A DNA stretch of 64,000 nucleotides from Candidatus Epilinea brevis (GTDB taxonomy: Bacteria > Chloroflexota > Anaerolineae > Epilineales > Epilineaceae): assembly GCA_016710785.1 (NCBI GenBank), contig JADJUE010000008.1, forward strand, positions 109,912 to 173,911, written 5' to 3'. The translations under genes were made by a program, and so were the position numbers. Positions within the stretch are counted from its first letter, which is position 1. Each line of letters begins with the position of its first letter. Of the stretch, positions 36,201 through 44,111 are shown one piece after another. Under the pieces are notes generated by a model, which saw nothing but the letters and a program-made list of their open reading frames with translations, did no database searches and was not told where the DNA came from.

Positions 36201-37418
36201 GAAGCAGTTCTGGAAGGTCACGTCGCCGCCGGTGGCCTGCAGCTGCGCTTCGGGCACCCAGAGGGACAGCAGCAGCTGGCCCACTACCTGCGGCGCGGCG
36301 GAGACGATGCCGTTGGGCAGGTCGGCCACGGCGTTGATGCGGTGGATGGTCACCGCCACCTCGGTGCCGGGGCCGCCAGGCTGCTCGCAGGTCCAATCGG
36401 CGCGCCCGCTGGGATCCATGCAGTTCACGAGGGTGACCGGCAGCTCGACGGGGCGCGAGCCGCGACCGGTCAGGCGCCACCAGTCGGGCAGGGTCCACGG
36501 CTCGCCCACGGGCAGCGAACTGCCACGGGCGTCGCCGTCGGCGCCGAGCACGGCATCCAGCCGCCAGCTGAGCAGCCGGCCCGGGACCCCGTTGACGGTC
36601 TGCGGGCTGACGCCGGTCAACACCTTGCGCAGCTCCGCCGCGGGGGACGCCGACACGGTGACCGGCGGGGCCGCCGCGTCGCAGCCGCCTTCCCGCGGCC
36701 GGAGGCAGCCGGCGGGGTCGGGATCCGGCACCAGGCCCCGCCCGCTCACCGTGAGTTCGGCGGTCACCCCGTCGCCTTGCAGGGCCGCCCCACTCACCCG
36801 AGCGCTGAGGTCTAGCGCCACTGTCACTGCCGGCGGCGCCTTCACCTCGCCCACGAGGCAGCGCAACGTGCGCCGGTCGGCGCTGAGGCTGGCCCCGCCG
36901 GGGCAGCCGGCGAGGCGCAGAGCGGCCAGCTGGCCGCTCTCCCACACCGCCAGTTCGGACAGGGTCACTTCGGCCACCAGGTCCAGGGCCGTCGCCTCGC
37001 GCACGCTGAAGGAGGCTCTGTAGATCACGGCGTCCCAGCTGCGGACGATGCGATCCGCCGGGCCAAGGTCATCGCCGGGATCGGCCTTGCCGCGGGTGCC
37101 AGGCAGGGTGCCCAGACCGAACACCTGCAAGGGCCGGTCCTCCCAGGGCTCGGTACCGTCGGCCAGGATGCTGAGGGCGGCGCCGAGGATGGCGTCGGCG
37201 TGGGGGGCGGCGGGGCGGGCAGGACGGGAGTTCGTGGACAGCGGGCTGAAGACCGGCGCGGATCGGTGGCCGTCGATAGACGCCGACCCATGTGCGGCCG
37301 ATGCGCCGATCGCGCGCAGCGTCGACGAAGCGGCGACCAGGAACAGGCCCAGGGCGAGGAGCGGACCTAGCCGACGACCGGCCCTGGATGGTGTCGAGAA
37401 CTGGCGGTGCTCACCCAT
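33219..37418 (-). CDS. Giant secreted protein with DUF11-like modules, Thr/Pro stalk and C-terminal VWA domain
   Basis: 1399 residues. ATG 37418 is preceded by GAGGAG 9-10 nt upstream; a signal peptide follows (LGPLLALGLFLVAASSTL). The body contains several beta-sandwich-like segments of the conserved-repeat/DUF11 type (FVLEAASFPRP.., GVRLTDTLPAGLIYELGSTTI, LTWVIGNLPYQRRVPL), a short Pro/Arg-rich hinge, then a ~70-residue Thr/Pro stalk (TITPSPTATASPTLTL). A YLPMVLRIPC motif introduces a VWA domain with MIDAS DVSSSM and TDGLPNRVP. Cys at the start and end of that domain (IPC, LGC) may be disulfide linked. It parallels the VWA protein at 20698-24360 and ends similarly (C..WP). Probable surface adhesin. 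Confidence 0.78.
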   Translation of the reverse strand: MGEHRQFSTPSRAGRRLGPLLALGLFLVAASSTLRAIGASAAHGSASIDGHRSAPVFSPLSTNSRPARPAAPHADAILGAALSILADGTEPWEDRPLQVFGLGTLPGTRGKADPGDDLGPADRIVRSWDAVIYRASFSVREATALDLVAEVTLSELAVWESGQLAALRLAGCPGGASLSADRRTLRCLVGEVKAPPAVTVALDLSARVSGAALQGDGVTAELTVSGRGLVPDPDPAGCLRPREGGCDAAAPPVTVSASPAAELRKVLTGVSPQTVNGVPGRLLSWRLDAVLGADGDARGSSLPVGEPWTLPDWWRLTGRGSRPVELPVTLVNCMDPSGRADWTCEQPGGPGTEVAVTIHRINAVADLPNGIVSAAPQVVGQLLLSLWVPEAQLQATGGDVTFQNCFATEVGVPGRSIWRPVDARGQPNLGGAAEPPANNCSYAILAVPTVVPTSRPPRPAPPPRPGPPGRPAPVPTPAPAVVSLGKRYTPYTQGAGVTDGTEFAAEVRAQIGGGGALPGLILCDKWDNSSHRLRDGGVSGVRLWQQLDGGAVEPLPDTLRVVVEYAAGRWGRQRTAQISVGRAWYLQATSRCDDAAPGGGPGWVTAAQVDFSNQGGGRIDARELNMVRVRYVDAVPVGRTVMLELLLKAEQNPSGTWLMNYGAVGWGSGRTASWRADPCYGPVGSRSRSECPVPAPGTRTIPGNLGDMLVHVGVPLWLQKRTDPVVPDGAPVVNAGAPVRFVLEAASFPRPADPPLPPFPPGAYAPGVRLTDTLPAGLIYELGSTTIDSEDLNESGSLDPGEDRNGNGRLDQNVSFEPSIQPGAVEGETTLTWVIGNLPYQRRVPLIRYAVRTSRLLRGGTSLANMAGLWAANDRAPDCRPGPRDAEGGRCAWAQLIVANIAAAQVEKLPRLPLVLPGQPMVYRLALANLTARPVEWFDAVDILPRAGEPREPETRVTGGFSDVQAQPLPGGAPIEVWASATDPELLDVLGGSPRDGLLDPVAAWGAPGAGLGAGEWPCRLSDVGGSRCAAIPSRARITALRLWGPDPKPSRTGGTADSFLPAGAAPRFVDVTLAVPGSMVGDLAHNAWGGRFESLPLPVFDGAIIRVRPPDTPTPTTTPVPSDTPVPTATRTPTITPSPTITPSPTATASPTLTLTSTVTPSPTVTLTATPTPIYTIYLPMVLRIPCQERAVDVALVVDVSSSMRRPAGDGGTKLDAVLRAARAFVEHFQPTEGRGRVAVVAFNNQAWLLQPLTSDRARLDAALAGLPRLMAEGTRLDLGLAAGAAALAAVPPPRLRAMVFLTDGLPNRVPTPMAGGTQEDTVLVAAAAARAAGIRIQTVGYGREDAPELVDRILPWLLRAIAGDTGGYRETDDASALAEVFRSLAAELGCVKEVQWP

Positions 37419-37571
37419 TCTGTCCGGCTCCTCGCGGGTAGGGGGCGCTGAACGCGCTGTGTGATAGGGTACACCAAGGGGTGGTGTGGGGGTAACGAGG
37501 TGTGGGCAGGATCCCGACGGCATGCGGTCGTAGATGATCTGGGCTGTCGCCGTGCTCGTCGCGTCGACCGG

Positions 37572-38198
37572 TCACTCCGCCACGGGGACATCGGTGGGAG
37601 TGTCGGTTCTCGGGGCTTCGCTCCAGCGCCAGGCGCAGAGGCCGACCCAAACCGCGCTCCAAGGTGACAGCACGGTCACTAGGAGTAGAAAGGGCTGAAA
37701 CATGATTCGCGAGATGTCGCTCCACCTGCCTTCGGAAGGAGGAATCCAGAGTAACAGCGTCAGCTGAACGCCGAGCGCTGCTACAACACCGACCCAGAAC
37801 CCGATTTGCATCCCGCGTACCATTGCCGCGCGCCCACAAAGCAGTCCGATCCAACGCGGCATGAACGCCCCGAGAATGCCACCGGTTGGCAACACGAACC
37901 AGCTCGACATCGCTAGAGCCTGGACAGCAAACCACGGAATGACGATCAGGTCACCCGTCATGTCGCCCGAGAACATGACCACGCACATGTAGACCAACGG
38001 CGGAAAGAAAGCAGCAGCGATCGCGTTCAGGACACCGGCCCACACGCGCCTTCCCAAGGACGATTCAAACGAGATGCGCTGAGGACTCAGGCTCTCCATA
38101 GGATTGCGGACTTGCCTCCACGGCAAGGTGAGCAGCGTGCTCACGCCAATCAGCAGGAAAGCTGCTGCCATCGCGTACAGAGCACCCTCACCATTCAT
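37572..38198 (-). CDS. Multi-span membrane protein of unknown function
   Basis: 208 residues from ATG 38198, which has GAGG 8 nt upstream; the frame is open further upstream without coding character. Five hydrophobic segments: LYAMAAAFLLIGVSTLLTL, AGVLNAIAAAFFPPLVYMCV, VIPWFAVQALAMSSWFVLP, MQIGFWVGVVAALGVQLTLL, FQPFLLLVTVLSPWSAVWVG. Base composition is less GC-biased than its neighbours, which may mean a more recent arrival. No family recognised. Its end lies 153 bp before the start of the VWA gene on the same strand. Confidence 0.65.
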   Translation of the reverse strand: MNGEGALYAMAAAFLLIGVSTLLTLPWRQVRNPMESLSPQRISFESSLGRRVWAGVLNAIAAAFFPPLVYMCVVMFSGDMTGDLIVIPWFAVQALAMSSWFVLPTGGILGAFMPRWIGLLCGRAAMVRGMQIGFWVGVVAALGVQLTLLLWIPPSEGRWSDISRIMFQPFLLLVTVLSPWSAVWVGLCAWRWSEAPRTDTPTDVPVAE

Positions 38199-38550
38199 AT
38201 CAGCCTCACGGAAACGCGACAAAACTGAGGGGGGTGTCATCCGGGGGTGACCCAATCCAGCCGAGGTGGCTGGCTGATTCAATCGACATATGCGGAATCC
38301 GAATGGCCGATTGCCCCATGGGATTGGAATCAGGCTCTCTGGCTAGGGAATCAGGCGGATTGTCTCGAGCGCGACTTGAGAACAGACCGGACGATCGTAT
38401 CACCGGCCGGCAAGTCAGACAAGGCGACGGGCGTGCAGGGTCAGGGAGGAACGGGTGAGTGGCGTTTGCCCGGATGGTGAAAGCGACGGTCGCGGGCCCT
38501 TCAGGTCCACCCAGTCGGTGAGAGCGGTAGCACCCTGGCCTCTCGTCCGT
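38199..38550. other. Intergenic region, no gene seen
   Basis: Divergent region of ~350 bp between the membrane protein and the DUF4160/DUF2442 pair. Short open frames on both strands lack family resemblance and ribosome-binding sites. A GGAATCAGGC sequence occurs twice ~20 bp apart near 38325-38355. Confidence 0.4.
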
Positions 38551-38577
38551 TTGAAGCCAGCTTGCTCGCGCTATAAT
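38551..38577 (+). promoter_or_regulatory. Promoter of the DUF4160-DUF2442 pair
   Basis: Perfect TATAAT at 38572-38577 with TTGAAG at 38551-38556 (15-bp spacer, short). The transcript would begin near 38584 and contain the AGGAGG site at 38601. Confidence 0.55.
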
Positions 38578-38612
38578 GCGGCTCCTGGCTTGGCCCCCCT
38601 AGGAGGTCCGAC

Positions 38613-38854
38613 GTGCCCACGGTGCGCAACCCGGAGGGTCCCATCGGCTCTTCTTCTACAGCTTCGACTGTGCCGAACCACCACACGTGCACGTCAAGCG
38701 GGAGCGGATGCTCTGCAAGTTCTGGCTGACCCCCTTGGGCCTCGCGGACAACGACGGCTTTGCGGCACACGAGCTGAACCGTATCCGTGCCCTCCTGGAC
38801 AAGCGGCACGATCAGATCATGGAGGCCTGGTATGAGCATTGTGGTAACGACTGA
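38613..38854 (+). pseudogene. DUF4160 gene with a one-base frameshift
   Basis: A perfect AGGAGG stands 6 nt before GTG 38613, which starts VPTVRNPEG as in DUF4160 proteins. Near 38640 the frame breaks: the family core HRLFFYSFDCAEPPHVHVK..CKFWLTPLGLAD..ELNRIRALLDKRHDQIMEAWYEH reads in another frame to the stop at 38852-38854. One extra C in the CCC run at that point would restore ~80 codons. Either a natural frameshift or a homopolymer sequencing error. DUF4160 genes commonly sit directly before DUF2442 genes, as here, an arrangement often discussed as toxin-antitoxin-like; the function is not established. Confidence 0.75.
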
Positions 38855-39098
38855 GCCCCGGATCACCTCGATCGAGGTCGATGCCAACCAGATCACGGCC
38901 CAGCTGTCCGATGGTCGGATGATCAGCGTGCCTCTAGTCTGGTCTTGGCGGCTGTCGGAGGCGACACCCGAGCAACGCCGCCACTTTGAGATCATGGGGA
39001 GCGGACAAGGTGTCCACTGGCCCGAAATCGATGAAGACATCAGCGTCAGGGGCATGCTGTACGGGATTCCCGCACCGCGTCCGCGCGTGCCGGCATGA
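38832..39098 (+). CDS. DUF2442 protein, partner of DUF4160
   Basis: 88 residues from ATG 38832, which lies inside the last codons of the DUF4160 frame (23-nt overlap). The family pattern is clear: PRITSIEVDANQITAQLSDGR followed by ISVPLVWSWRLSEATPEQRR and GSGQGVHWPEIDEDISVRGM. Small, cytoplasmic. Usually paired with DUF4160 as a two-gene module. The downstream 224 bp hold nothing but the heparinase gene promoter. Confidence 0.85.
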   Translation: MSIVVTTEPRITSIEVDANQITAQLSDGRMISVPLVWSWRLSEATPEQRRHFEIMGSGQGVHWPEIDEDISVRGMLYGIPAPRPRVPA

Positions 39099-39310
39099 TG
39101 GGGCTTCGAATCAAGAGCCTGTCAGTCTGACGCCAAAGGCAACCGGGCGGCGGTTACAAACCCTGGAGTCCACAAGAACGCGCCGAACGCAGCGCCAATC
39201 CAGGAGCGGCCGATCACTCACTGCACTGCGGGGCATGCTGGCGGGTAAATGGGTCAACCGGAATCGCGCCGCCGTCGACCCGCGGCCTAGCCCATCCTCC
39301 CCTCCGAACC

Positions 39311-39316
39311 TATCAT
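39311..39316 (+). promoter_or_regulatory. -10 hexamer TATCAT, leaderless-type
   Basis: TATCAT lies 6 nt before ATG 39323, without a Shine-Dalgarno sequence. Same geometry as at 9669, 12188, 43484 and 53066. Confidence 0.5.
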
Positions 39317-39322
39317 CCCACC

Positions 39323-42058
39323 ATGACATCCCGGCCTGTCCCCCACCGCCGCCTTCTGGCGACCGTCGCCTGCGCCGCAAGTCTCCTCGCCGCCGGCTTA
39401 GGGGCGTCGGTCGCCGCCGCTCCATCTCGACTCGACTTCCCCGCCACCCTGTCCTCCGAATTCGCCCTCCCCCTCGCGCCCGCGGCAGCGTCGGCCAGCA
39501 TCACTGTCTACCCCACCCACCCCCGCCTGATCATCGGCGGCTATCGCGGAGCCAGCCTTACGGAGTTGCGCGCCGTCTGCGCCCGTCCCGACCTCCGCAC
39601 GGCCTGCGACCGCATCGGCGGACGCCACGTGTTGGACGACGCCATGCGCTGGCTGCTGACCGGTGAGGCGAGCGCCGCGGACCAGGCCGTCGCCCGACTT
39701 AACGCCTGGGCGGGCTGCGCCGAGGGCGCCGTGGAGCACAGCGACGCCGGCGGCTGGGCCCTGGCCTACGACTGGCTCTACGAGCGGCTGTCGCCAGCGG
39801 AGCGACGCCGCGCTTCGGACCGCCTGACCGCCTGCGGCCGGTCCATCGTCGCCAGCCTGGAGGGCAACGGGCCGCATCTGTGGCATGGCTACAGCGCCCT
39901 GGCCGGCGCCCTGGCCCTGGCCGCCCTGGCGGCCGACCCACCGGATGCCGCCGATTCCCTGCTGCCGGCGGCCGAGCTGCATTTCCGGCAGCGCAGTCTG
40001 GAGGCCTACGCCCTGGTGGGCGGCGCCTGGCCGGAGGGCTACAACTACGAGCGCAGCCATTTCTTCTCCGCCGACCCGCCGGAGCAGTACGTCATGGACG
40101 CGCTGCGCGCCTGGGATTCGGCGGTAGCGGCGGACAGCCCCCGGCATGACAGCCTCTTCGCCACCATTGCCCGGGAGGAGGGCGACTGGCTGCGCGGCCT
40201 GGCCTGGCACCTGGTCTACGGATCGATGGCCGTCGCGCGGCCCGATGGCCGGCTGGCCCTCACCCTCCTGCGCGGCGGCGACATGCCCACAGGGCAGGCC
40301 TGGCCCAACAAGCAGGTCCGCCCCTTCGTCGACAGCATCGCCCGGGTCTACGGCGAGCCGGCCCTGGCCGCCTGGGGCAAGCGGGTGGAACAAGACTGGG
40401 GCCTGTGGGGCGGGGAGGGCAGCTACCATTCCATCCACCTCTACAGCCTGCCCTACAACCTGCCGGTCGAGCTGTTGGACCGACTGCCGGCCGATCCGGG
40501 CGAGGCATGGAAGGATCTGCCGCCGGCACGGATCTGGGGTCGTGCGGACCTGGGCTACGTCATCAGCCGCTCGGGCTTTGGCGACGACGCGACCCTGTTG
40601 GGCTACCGTGCCGGCAAGTGGCTGACGGGCCACCAGCACCTGGACCAGGGGCATGTGGACCTCTGGCACCGCGGCCCCCTGGCCCTGGATGCCGGCGTCT
40701 ACGCCGCCTGGGGCTCGGAGCACCGCGAGGGTTACTACCTGCGCGCGGTAGCCCACAACACGCTCCTCATCCACCGCGACGGCGAGGACTTCGAGGAGCA
40801 TCCCGGCAGCGGGTTGAACCTGAACGACGACGGGCAGCGCATCCACACCTACAACCGCCGCGGCTGCGCGCAATGCCTGCAGTCGGTGGCCGAATGGCGG
40901 CAACACGTCGGAGCGGGGATGCACCTGGAAGCGGGGCGGATCGAGGCCTACGAGGACGCCGCGGCCTACACGCGCATCGCCAGCGACCTGACGGGGGCCT
41001 ACAACAGCGTGACCTACAGCACGCCCGGCAACAGTCCCAAGGTGGAGCGGGTGCAGCGCGACCTTGTCTACCTGCGGCCGGGCCGCCTGCTGATCCTGGA
41101 CCGCGTGGTCACCACCGCCGGCAGCGGGCCGCCGCGCTTCACCCTGCACCTGCCGGCCAGGCCGGAGCTGAGCGGGGCGACGGTCGTCGCGGGGACGGCC
41201 GACGACGGCATCCTGGAGACCGCCGCCAGCCGCTTCACCGTGCGCAACAGCGGGCAGGGCGAGCTGCGGATGGCCACGCTCTGGCCGGCGGAGGCCCGGC
41301 TGACGGCCATCGGCGGGCCGGGGCACCGCTACTGGGTGGACGGGGCCAACCGCGTCGGCGGCGCCGCGGGGCAGGAGGGAGCGCCGGCCGAGCCGGGTCT
41401 CTGGCGCATCGAGGCGGCGCCGGTCCGGCCGGAGCGCGCCCAGCTCATGGTCCATGCCCTGGCCGTCGGCGACGCGGGCGCGACGGCGGATCCGGCCGCC
41501 ACGACGCGGCTGCTGACGGTGGACGACGGTGGAACCGCGGCGGGGACGGCGGTCCTCTGGTCCGATGGGTCCGACGAGCCCGATGGGTCCGCCCCCGCCG
41601 CGCCCTGGCTGGTCCTGGCCAGCGGCGCGGTGCCCCGCGCGCCGCTGGCCTTCGGCCGGCTGGACCTGGGCGGCGCCCCGGCCGGGCTGCATGCCTTGCT
41701 CACAGACTTGGATCCCGCCAGCGCCGCCTACCGCGTGGCCGTGGACGGCAGGCTCATCCAGGACCGCGCCGCCTCGGCGGAAGGCGTCCTGAGCTTTACG
41801 GTGCCGGCCGGCGGCCGAGCGCTGGTCTTCGGCGCCTGCCCGGCGGTGCCCGACGCGGCGCCGGCCTGGCGGGATCTCTGCGCCCAGGGCGGCGCGCCTC
41901 GTCCGACCGCAACCGCAGCCTCGCCGACCTCTACCCTTGCGCCGGGCGAACCGACGGCGACGGTGGTGAGCCCCGGCCCCACGACCGGCCCGACGCCATC
42001 CGCCACGTCCGCGGCGGGCGCACGCCACCGCAGCCACCTGCCTTGGCTGGGCGGCTGA
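39323..42058 (+). CDS. Secreted heparinase II/III-like polysaccharide lyase
   Basis: 911 residues. Signal peptide (RLLATVACAASLLAAGLGASVAAA). The N-terminal (alpha/alpha) toroid region includes AGGWALAYDWLYERLSP and GAWPEGYNYERSHFF. The heparinase II/III beta-sandwich core is HQHLDQGHVDLWHRGPLAL followed by EGYYLRAVAHNTLLIHRDG, which carries the His and Tyr typical of the catalytic/metal region. A C-terminal Thr/Pro stalk leads to the terminal motif HLPWLGG. Such enzymes cleave uronic-acid glycans outside the cell; the substrate is not predictable. Large open frames exist in other frames over this gene but are GC-driven shadows. Confidence 0.85.
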   Translation: MTSRPVPHRRLLATVACAASLLAAGLGASVAAAPSRLDFPATLSSEFALPLAPAAASASITVYPTHPRLIIGGYRGASLTELRAVCARPDLRTACDRIGGRHVLDDAMRWLLTGEASAADQAVARLNAWAGCAEGAVEHSDAGGWALAYDWLYERLSPAERRRASDRLTACGRSIVASLEGNGPHLWHGYSALAGALALAALAADPPDAADSLLPAAELHFRQRSLEAYALVGGAWPEGYNYERSHFFSADPPEQYVMDALRAWDSAVAADSPRHDSLFATIAREEGDWLRGLAWHLVYGSMAVARPDGRLALTLLRGGDMPTGQAWPNKQVRPFVDSIARVYGEPALAAWGKRVEQDWGLWGGEGSYHSIHLYSLPYNLPVELLDRLPADPGEAWKDLPPARIWGRADLGYVISRSGFGDDATLLGYRAGKWLTGHQHLDQGHVDLWHRGPLALDAGVYAAWGSEHREGYYLRAVAHNTLLIHRDGEDFEEHPGSGLNLNDDGQRIHTYNRRGCAQCLQSVAEWRQHVGAGMHLEAGRIEAYEDAAAYTRIASDLTGAYNSVTYSTPGNSPKVERVQRDLVYLRPGRLLILDRVVTTAGSGPPRFTLHLPARPELSGATVVAGTADDGILETAASRFTVRNSGQGELRMATLWPAEARLTAIGGPGHRYWVDGANRVGGAAGQEGAPAEPGLWRIEAAPVRPERAQLMVHALAVGDAGATADPAATTRLLTVDDGGTAAGTAVLWSDGSDEPDGSAPAAPWLVLASGAVPRAPLAFGRLDLGGAPAGLHALLTDLDPASAAYRVAVDGRLIQDRAASAEGVLSFTVPAGGRALVFGACPAVPDAAPAWRDLCAQGGAPRPTATAASPTSTLAPGEPTATVVSPGPTTGPTPSATSAAGARHRSHLPWLGG

Positions 42059-42160
42059 GTACCGCGCTCGCGCTGTTCTCGCCGTCCACACGACCGCGAT
42101 CGGCTGGGATTCGGAGCCCTGCCGACCGCGGACCGGGCCTCGATCGGAGGCACGCATCGA

Positions 42161-43336
42161 TCAGTTCCAGGGCTTGACCGGCGTCCCCTTGAAGCAGCCG
42201 ACGTTGTAGGGGAAGTCGTAGGTCCAGTGGTAGTGGTAGAGGTTCTCCGTCTTGCCATCCCACAGCACCGGATGGGTGTGGCCGTGGCAGGCGTCGAGGT
42301 CCTTGGAGCTGAGGATCTTGCCATCCTCGCCGCGCGGGCCGTAGATGCCGTAGCCGTCCATGATGTAGCCCATGAGCGCGGAATGCCCTGGCTCGCAGGT
42401 GTCCAGCCGGTCGAGGAGTTCGTCGGTGAGGAAATGGGTGTGGTACGTGGTCGTGCCGTCGGACTGGCCGCCGTAGGCATCGAGCATCTCGTGCGCCGCG
42501 GCGTCGTTGCCCAGGGTCGAGGCGCCATGGTAGATGGCGTTGCCGGTCAGGGAGATGCCGGTGGCGCCGAAGGTCACGCAGCGGGGGCTGGCAGCCGCCT
42601 GCGGCAAGGCGTCGAAGGTGAGGTTGACGTCATGCGGCTCGATGTGGCTGGGGTTCCGATCGTAGCGGTAGGCGATGCTCTGGGGGTCGATGGGGAAGAC
42701 GCCGGCGGGCGTGCTCGGCAGCGCGTTGCCGGTGATCAGCCGGTGGCCCATACCATCGAGCACCGCCTGGAAGACGCTGACAAAGGGCACCCGGCCGTCG
42801 ACGGTCGGTTTGCGGTGGAAGTCCCAGGAGCCATCGGGGTTGCTCCAGTCGCTCGCGTCATCGTTCCCCCGGCCGTTCGGCGGCACGCCGCAGAGCCAGA
42901 GCGCGCCCACCGCAGGCTGCTTGTCGCCTTGGTCGCGCCGAAGCACCAGCGCGTCACCCATCGGGAGATGGGTCAGGTCGACCGGGCCTTGGAACTTGGA
43001 AGGGACACAAGCTTCCGCCCCCGCGGTAGCGGTGGTGGTCGGGGCCGGCACCGTTGTCTCGGTCGGAACGCCGGTCGCGGTAGTGGTAGCCGTAGCGCTC
43101 GCCGTCACGGTCGCGCTCGCGGTCGCCGACGCGGCAGCCGGGGGTGCCGGCGTAGCGCTGTCGGGCTCTGGCAGATGGCCATGGAGCACCAGCGGAATGA
43201 AGCACTTGACCACGACCCCATCCGCCCGCGGCGCGGCCGTGCGGAGGGCGCCGCCCGATGTGGACGGCGCGCGGATGGCCAGGGCCAAGGCGATGGTCAA
43301 GAGAACGGAGGGCAGGCCCACCTTCAACAGTTTCAC
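42161..43336 (-). CDS. Secreted YHYH-domain protein
   Basis: 391 residues from GTG 43336; a longer frame runs upstream but overlaps the divergent promoter and lacks a signal peptide, whereas here VKLLKVGLPSVLLTIALALAIRA is one. After the signal comes CFIPLVLHG, then a ~60-residue Thr/Ala/Pro stalk, then the YHYH domain: IEPHDVNLTFDALP, FGATGISLTGNAIYHGAST, TYHTHFLTDEL, GHSALMGYIMDGYGIYGP and the signature LYHYHWTYDFPYNVGCFKG. YHYH proteins are extracellular with a His-rich, probably metal-binding site; their function is not established. Convergent with the heparinase gene. Confidence 0.83.
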   Translation of the reverse strand: MKLLKVGLPSVLLTIALALAIRAPSTSGGALRTAAPRADGVVVKCFIPLVLHGHLPEPDSATPAPPAAASATASATVTASATATTTATGVPTETTVPAPTTTATAGAEACVPSKFQGPVDLTHLPMGDALVLRRDQGDKQPAVGALWLCGVPPNGRGNDDASDWSNPDGSWDFHRKPTVDGRVPFVSVFQAVLDGMGHRLITGNALPSTPAGVFPIDPQSIAYRYDRNPSHIEPHDVNLTFDALPQAAASPRCVTFGATGISLTGNAIYHGASTLGNDAAAHEMLDAYGGQSDGTTTYHTHFLTDELLDRLDTCEPGHSALMGYIMDGYGIYGPRGEDGKILSSKDLDACHGHTHPVLWDGKTENLYHYHWTYDFPYNVGCFKGTPVKPWN

Positions 43337-43483
43337 GGGACACACTCGCTTTCGGCAGATGGCGCGGACGAGACCGTCGTCGCTTGGGCTGTTGAACGTC
43401 GATGAACGCCACCGCGAAAGAGGCGCCGCTGAGATGGGGCGGGCACCCGCAGGCGTGCCCGTCACCCGCAGGCCGATGCGCGC

Positions 43484-43489
43484 TACAAT
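43484..43489 (+). promoter_or_regulatory. -10 hexamer TACAAT, leaderless-type
   Basis: TACAAT lies exactly 7 nt before ATG 43497 with no Shine-Dalgarno. No clear -35 is visible. Confidence 0.5.
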
Positions 43490-43496
43490 GCGATTG

Positions 43497-44111
43497 ATGC
43501 CCAGCCCCCAGATCCGCCTCACCCGCCCCACCGACGCCGCCGTCCGCGCCTGGCTCGCCGCGCAGCCCGACTCCCCGCCGCCCTACCCCGCCGCCGGCAG
43601 CACCCGCTACGCGCCCGCCGATGGTGCGCGACCGGCGGGGGTACCCCATGACTGGAACCTCGACCACCGCCGTGTGCTGCTAGGCCATGGCGAGAAGGTC
43701 TACCAGGCCGCCCGCGCCGCCTTGTGGCGCTTCGTCCCCTTGGACATCGGCTGGGTGCAGCCGGTGACGATGGGCGATCGACCCATCGTCGACAGCCGCG
43801 GGGCGATGCTGGTCCATGCCTTCGGCCTGTGGTGGATCAACGCCTGGCGCATGGTCTACGTCGACGACGACATCGCCCTGCCCGGCGGAGGCCGGCGCTC
43901 GGCCTTCGCCTACGGCACCCTGGCGGCGCATGCCGAACGCGGCGAAGAGCGTTTCCTGGTTGAACTGCTGCCCGATGGCAGAGTCTGGTACGATGTCCTG
44001 GCCTTCTCGCGCCCGCATCACTGGCTGGCACGACTCGGCGGGCCGGTGACACGCTGGCTGCAGCTGCGCTTCGGGCCGGCGTCGGTGGAGAGGATGCGGG
44101 AGGCAAGGTGA
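43497..44111 (+). CDS. DUF1990 family protein
   Basis: 204 residues. Family pattern: HRRVLLGHGEKVYQAARAAL (start of conserved core), VQPVTMGDRPIVDSRGAM, FAYGTLAAHAERGEERFLV and VWYDVLAFSRPHHWLARLGGP. No membrane segment; DUF1990 is predicted to be a START/SRPBCC-like lipid-binding fold. The start is fixed by the -10 hexamer; the frame is open far upstream across the YHYH gene but that part is a shadow. Its TGA overlaps the GTG of the YndJ-like gene (GTGA), consistent with a two-gene operon. Confidence 0.85.
   Translation: MPSPQIRLTRPTDAAVRAWLAAQPDSPPPYPAAGSTRYAPADGARPAGVPHDWNLDHRRVLLGHGEKVYQAARAALWRFVPLDIGWVQPVTMGDRPIVDSRGAMLVHAFGLWWINAWRMVYVDDDIALPGGGRRSAFAYGTLAAHAERGEERFLVELLPDGRVWYDVLAFSRPHHWLARLGGPVTRWLQLRFGPASVERMREAR

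Noticed and set aside
39398..42157. Very long open frames opposite or beside real genes (e.g. minus strand over the heparinase gene, plus strand 28231-31034, plus strand 15014-17146)
   Set aside because: They have no family pattern, are Arg/Gly/Pro/Ala-rich and lie exactly over genes with recognisable domains; the GC content keeps the other frames open.
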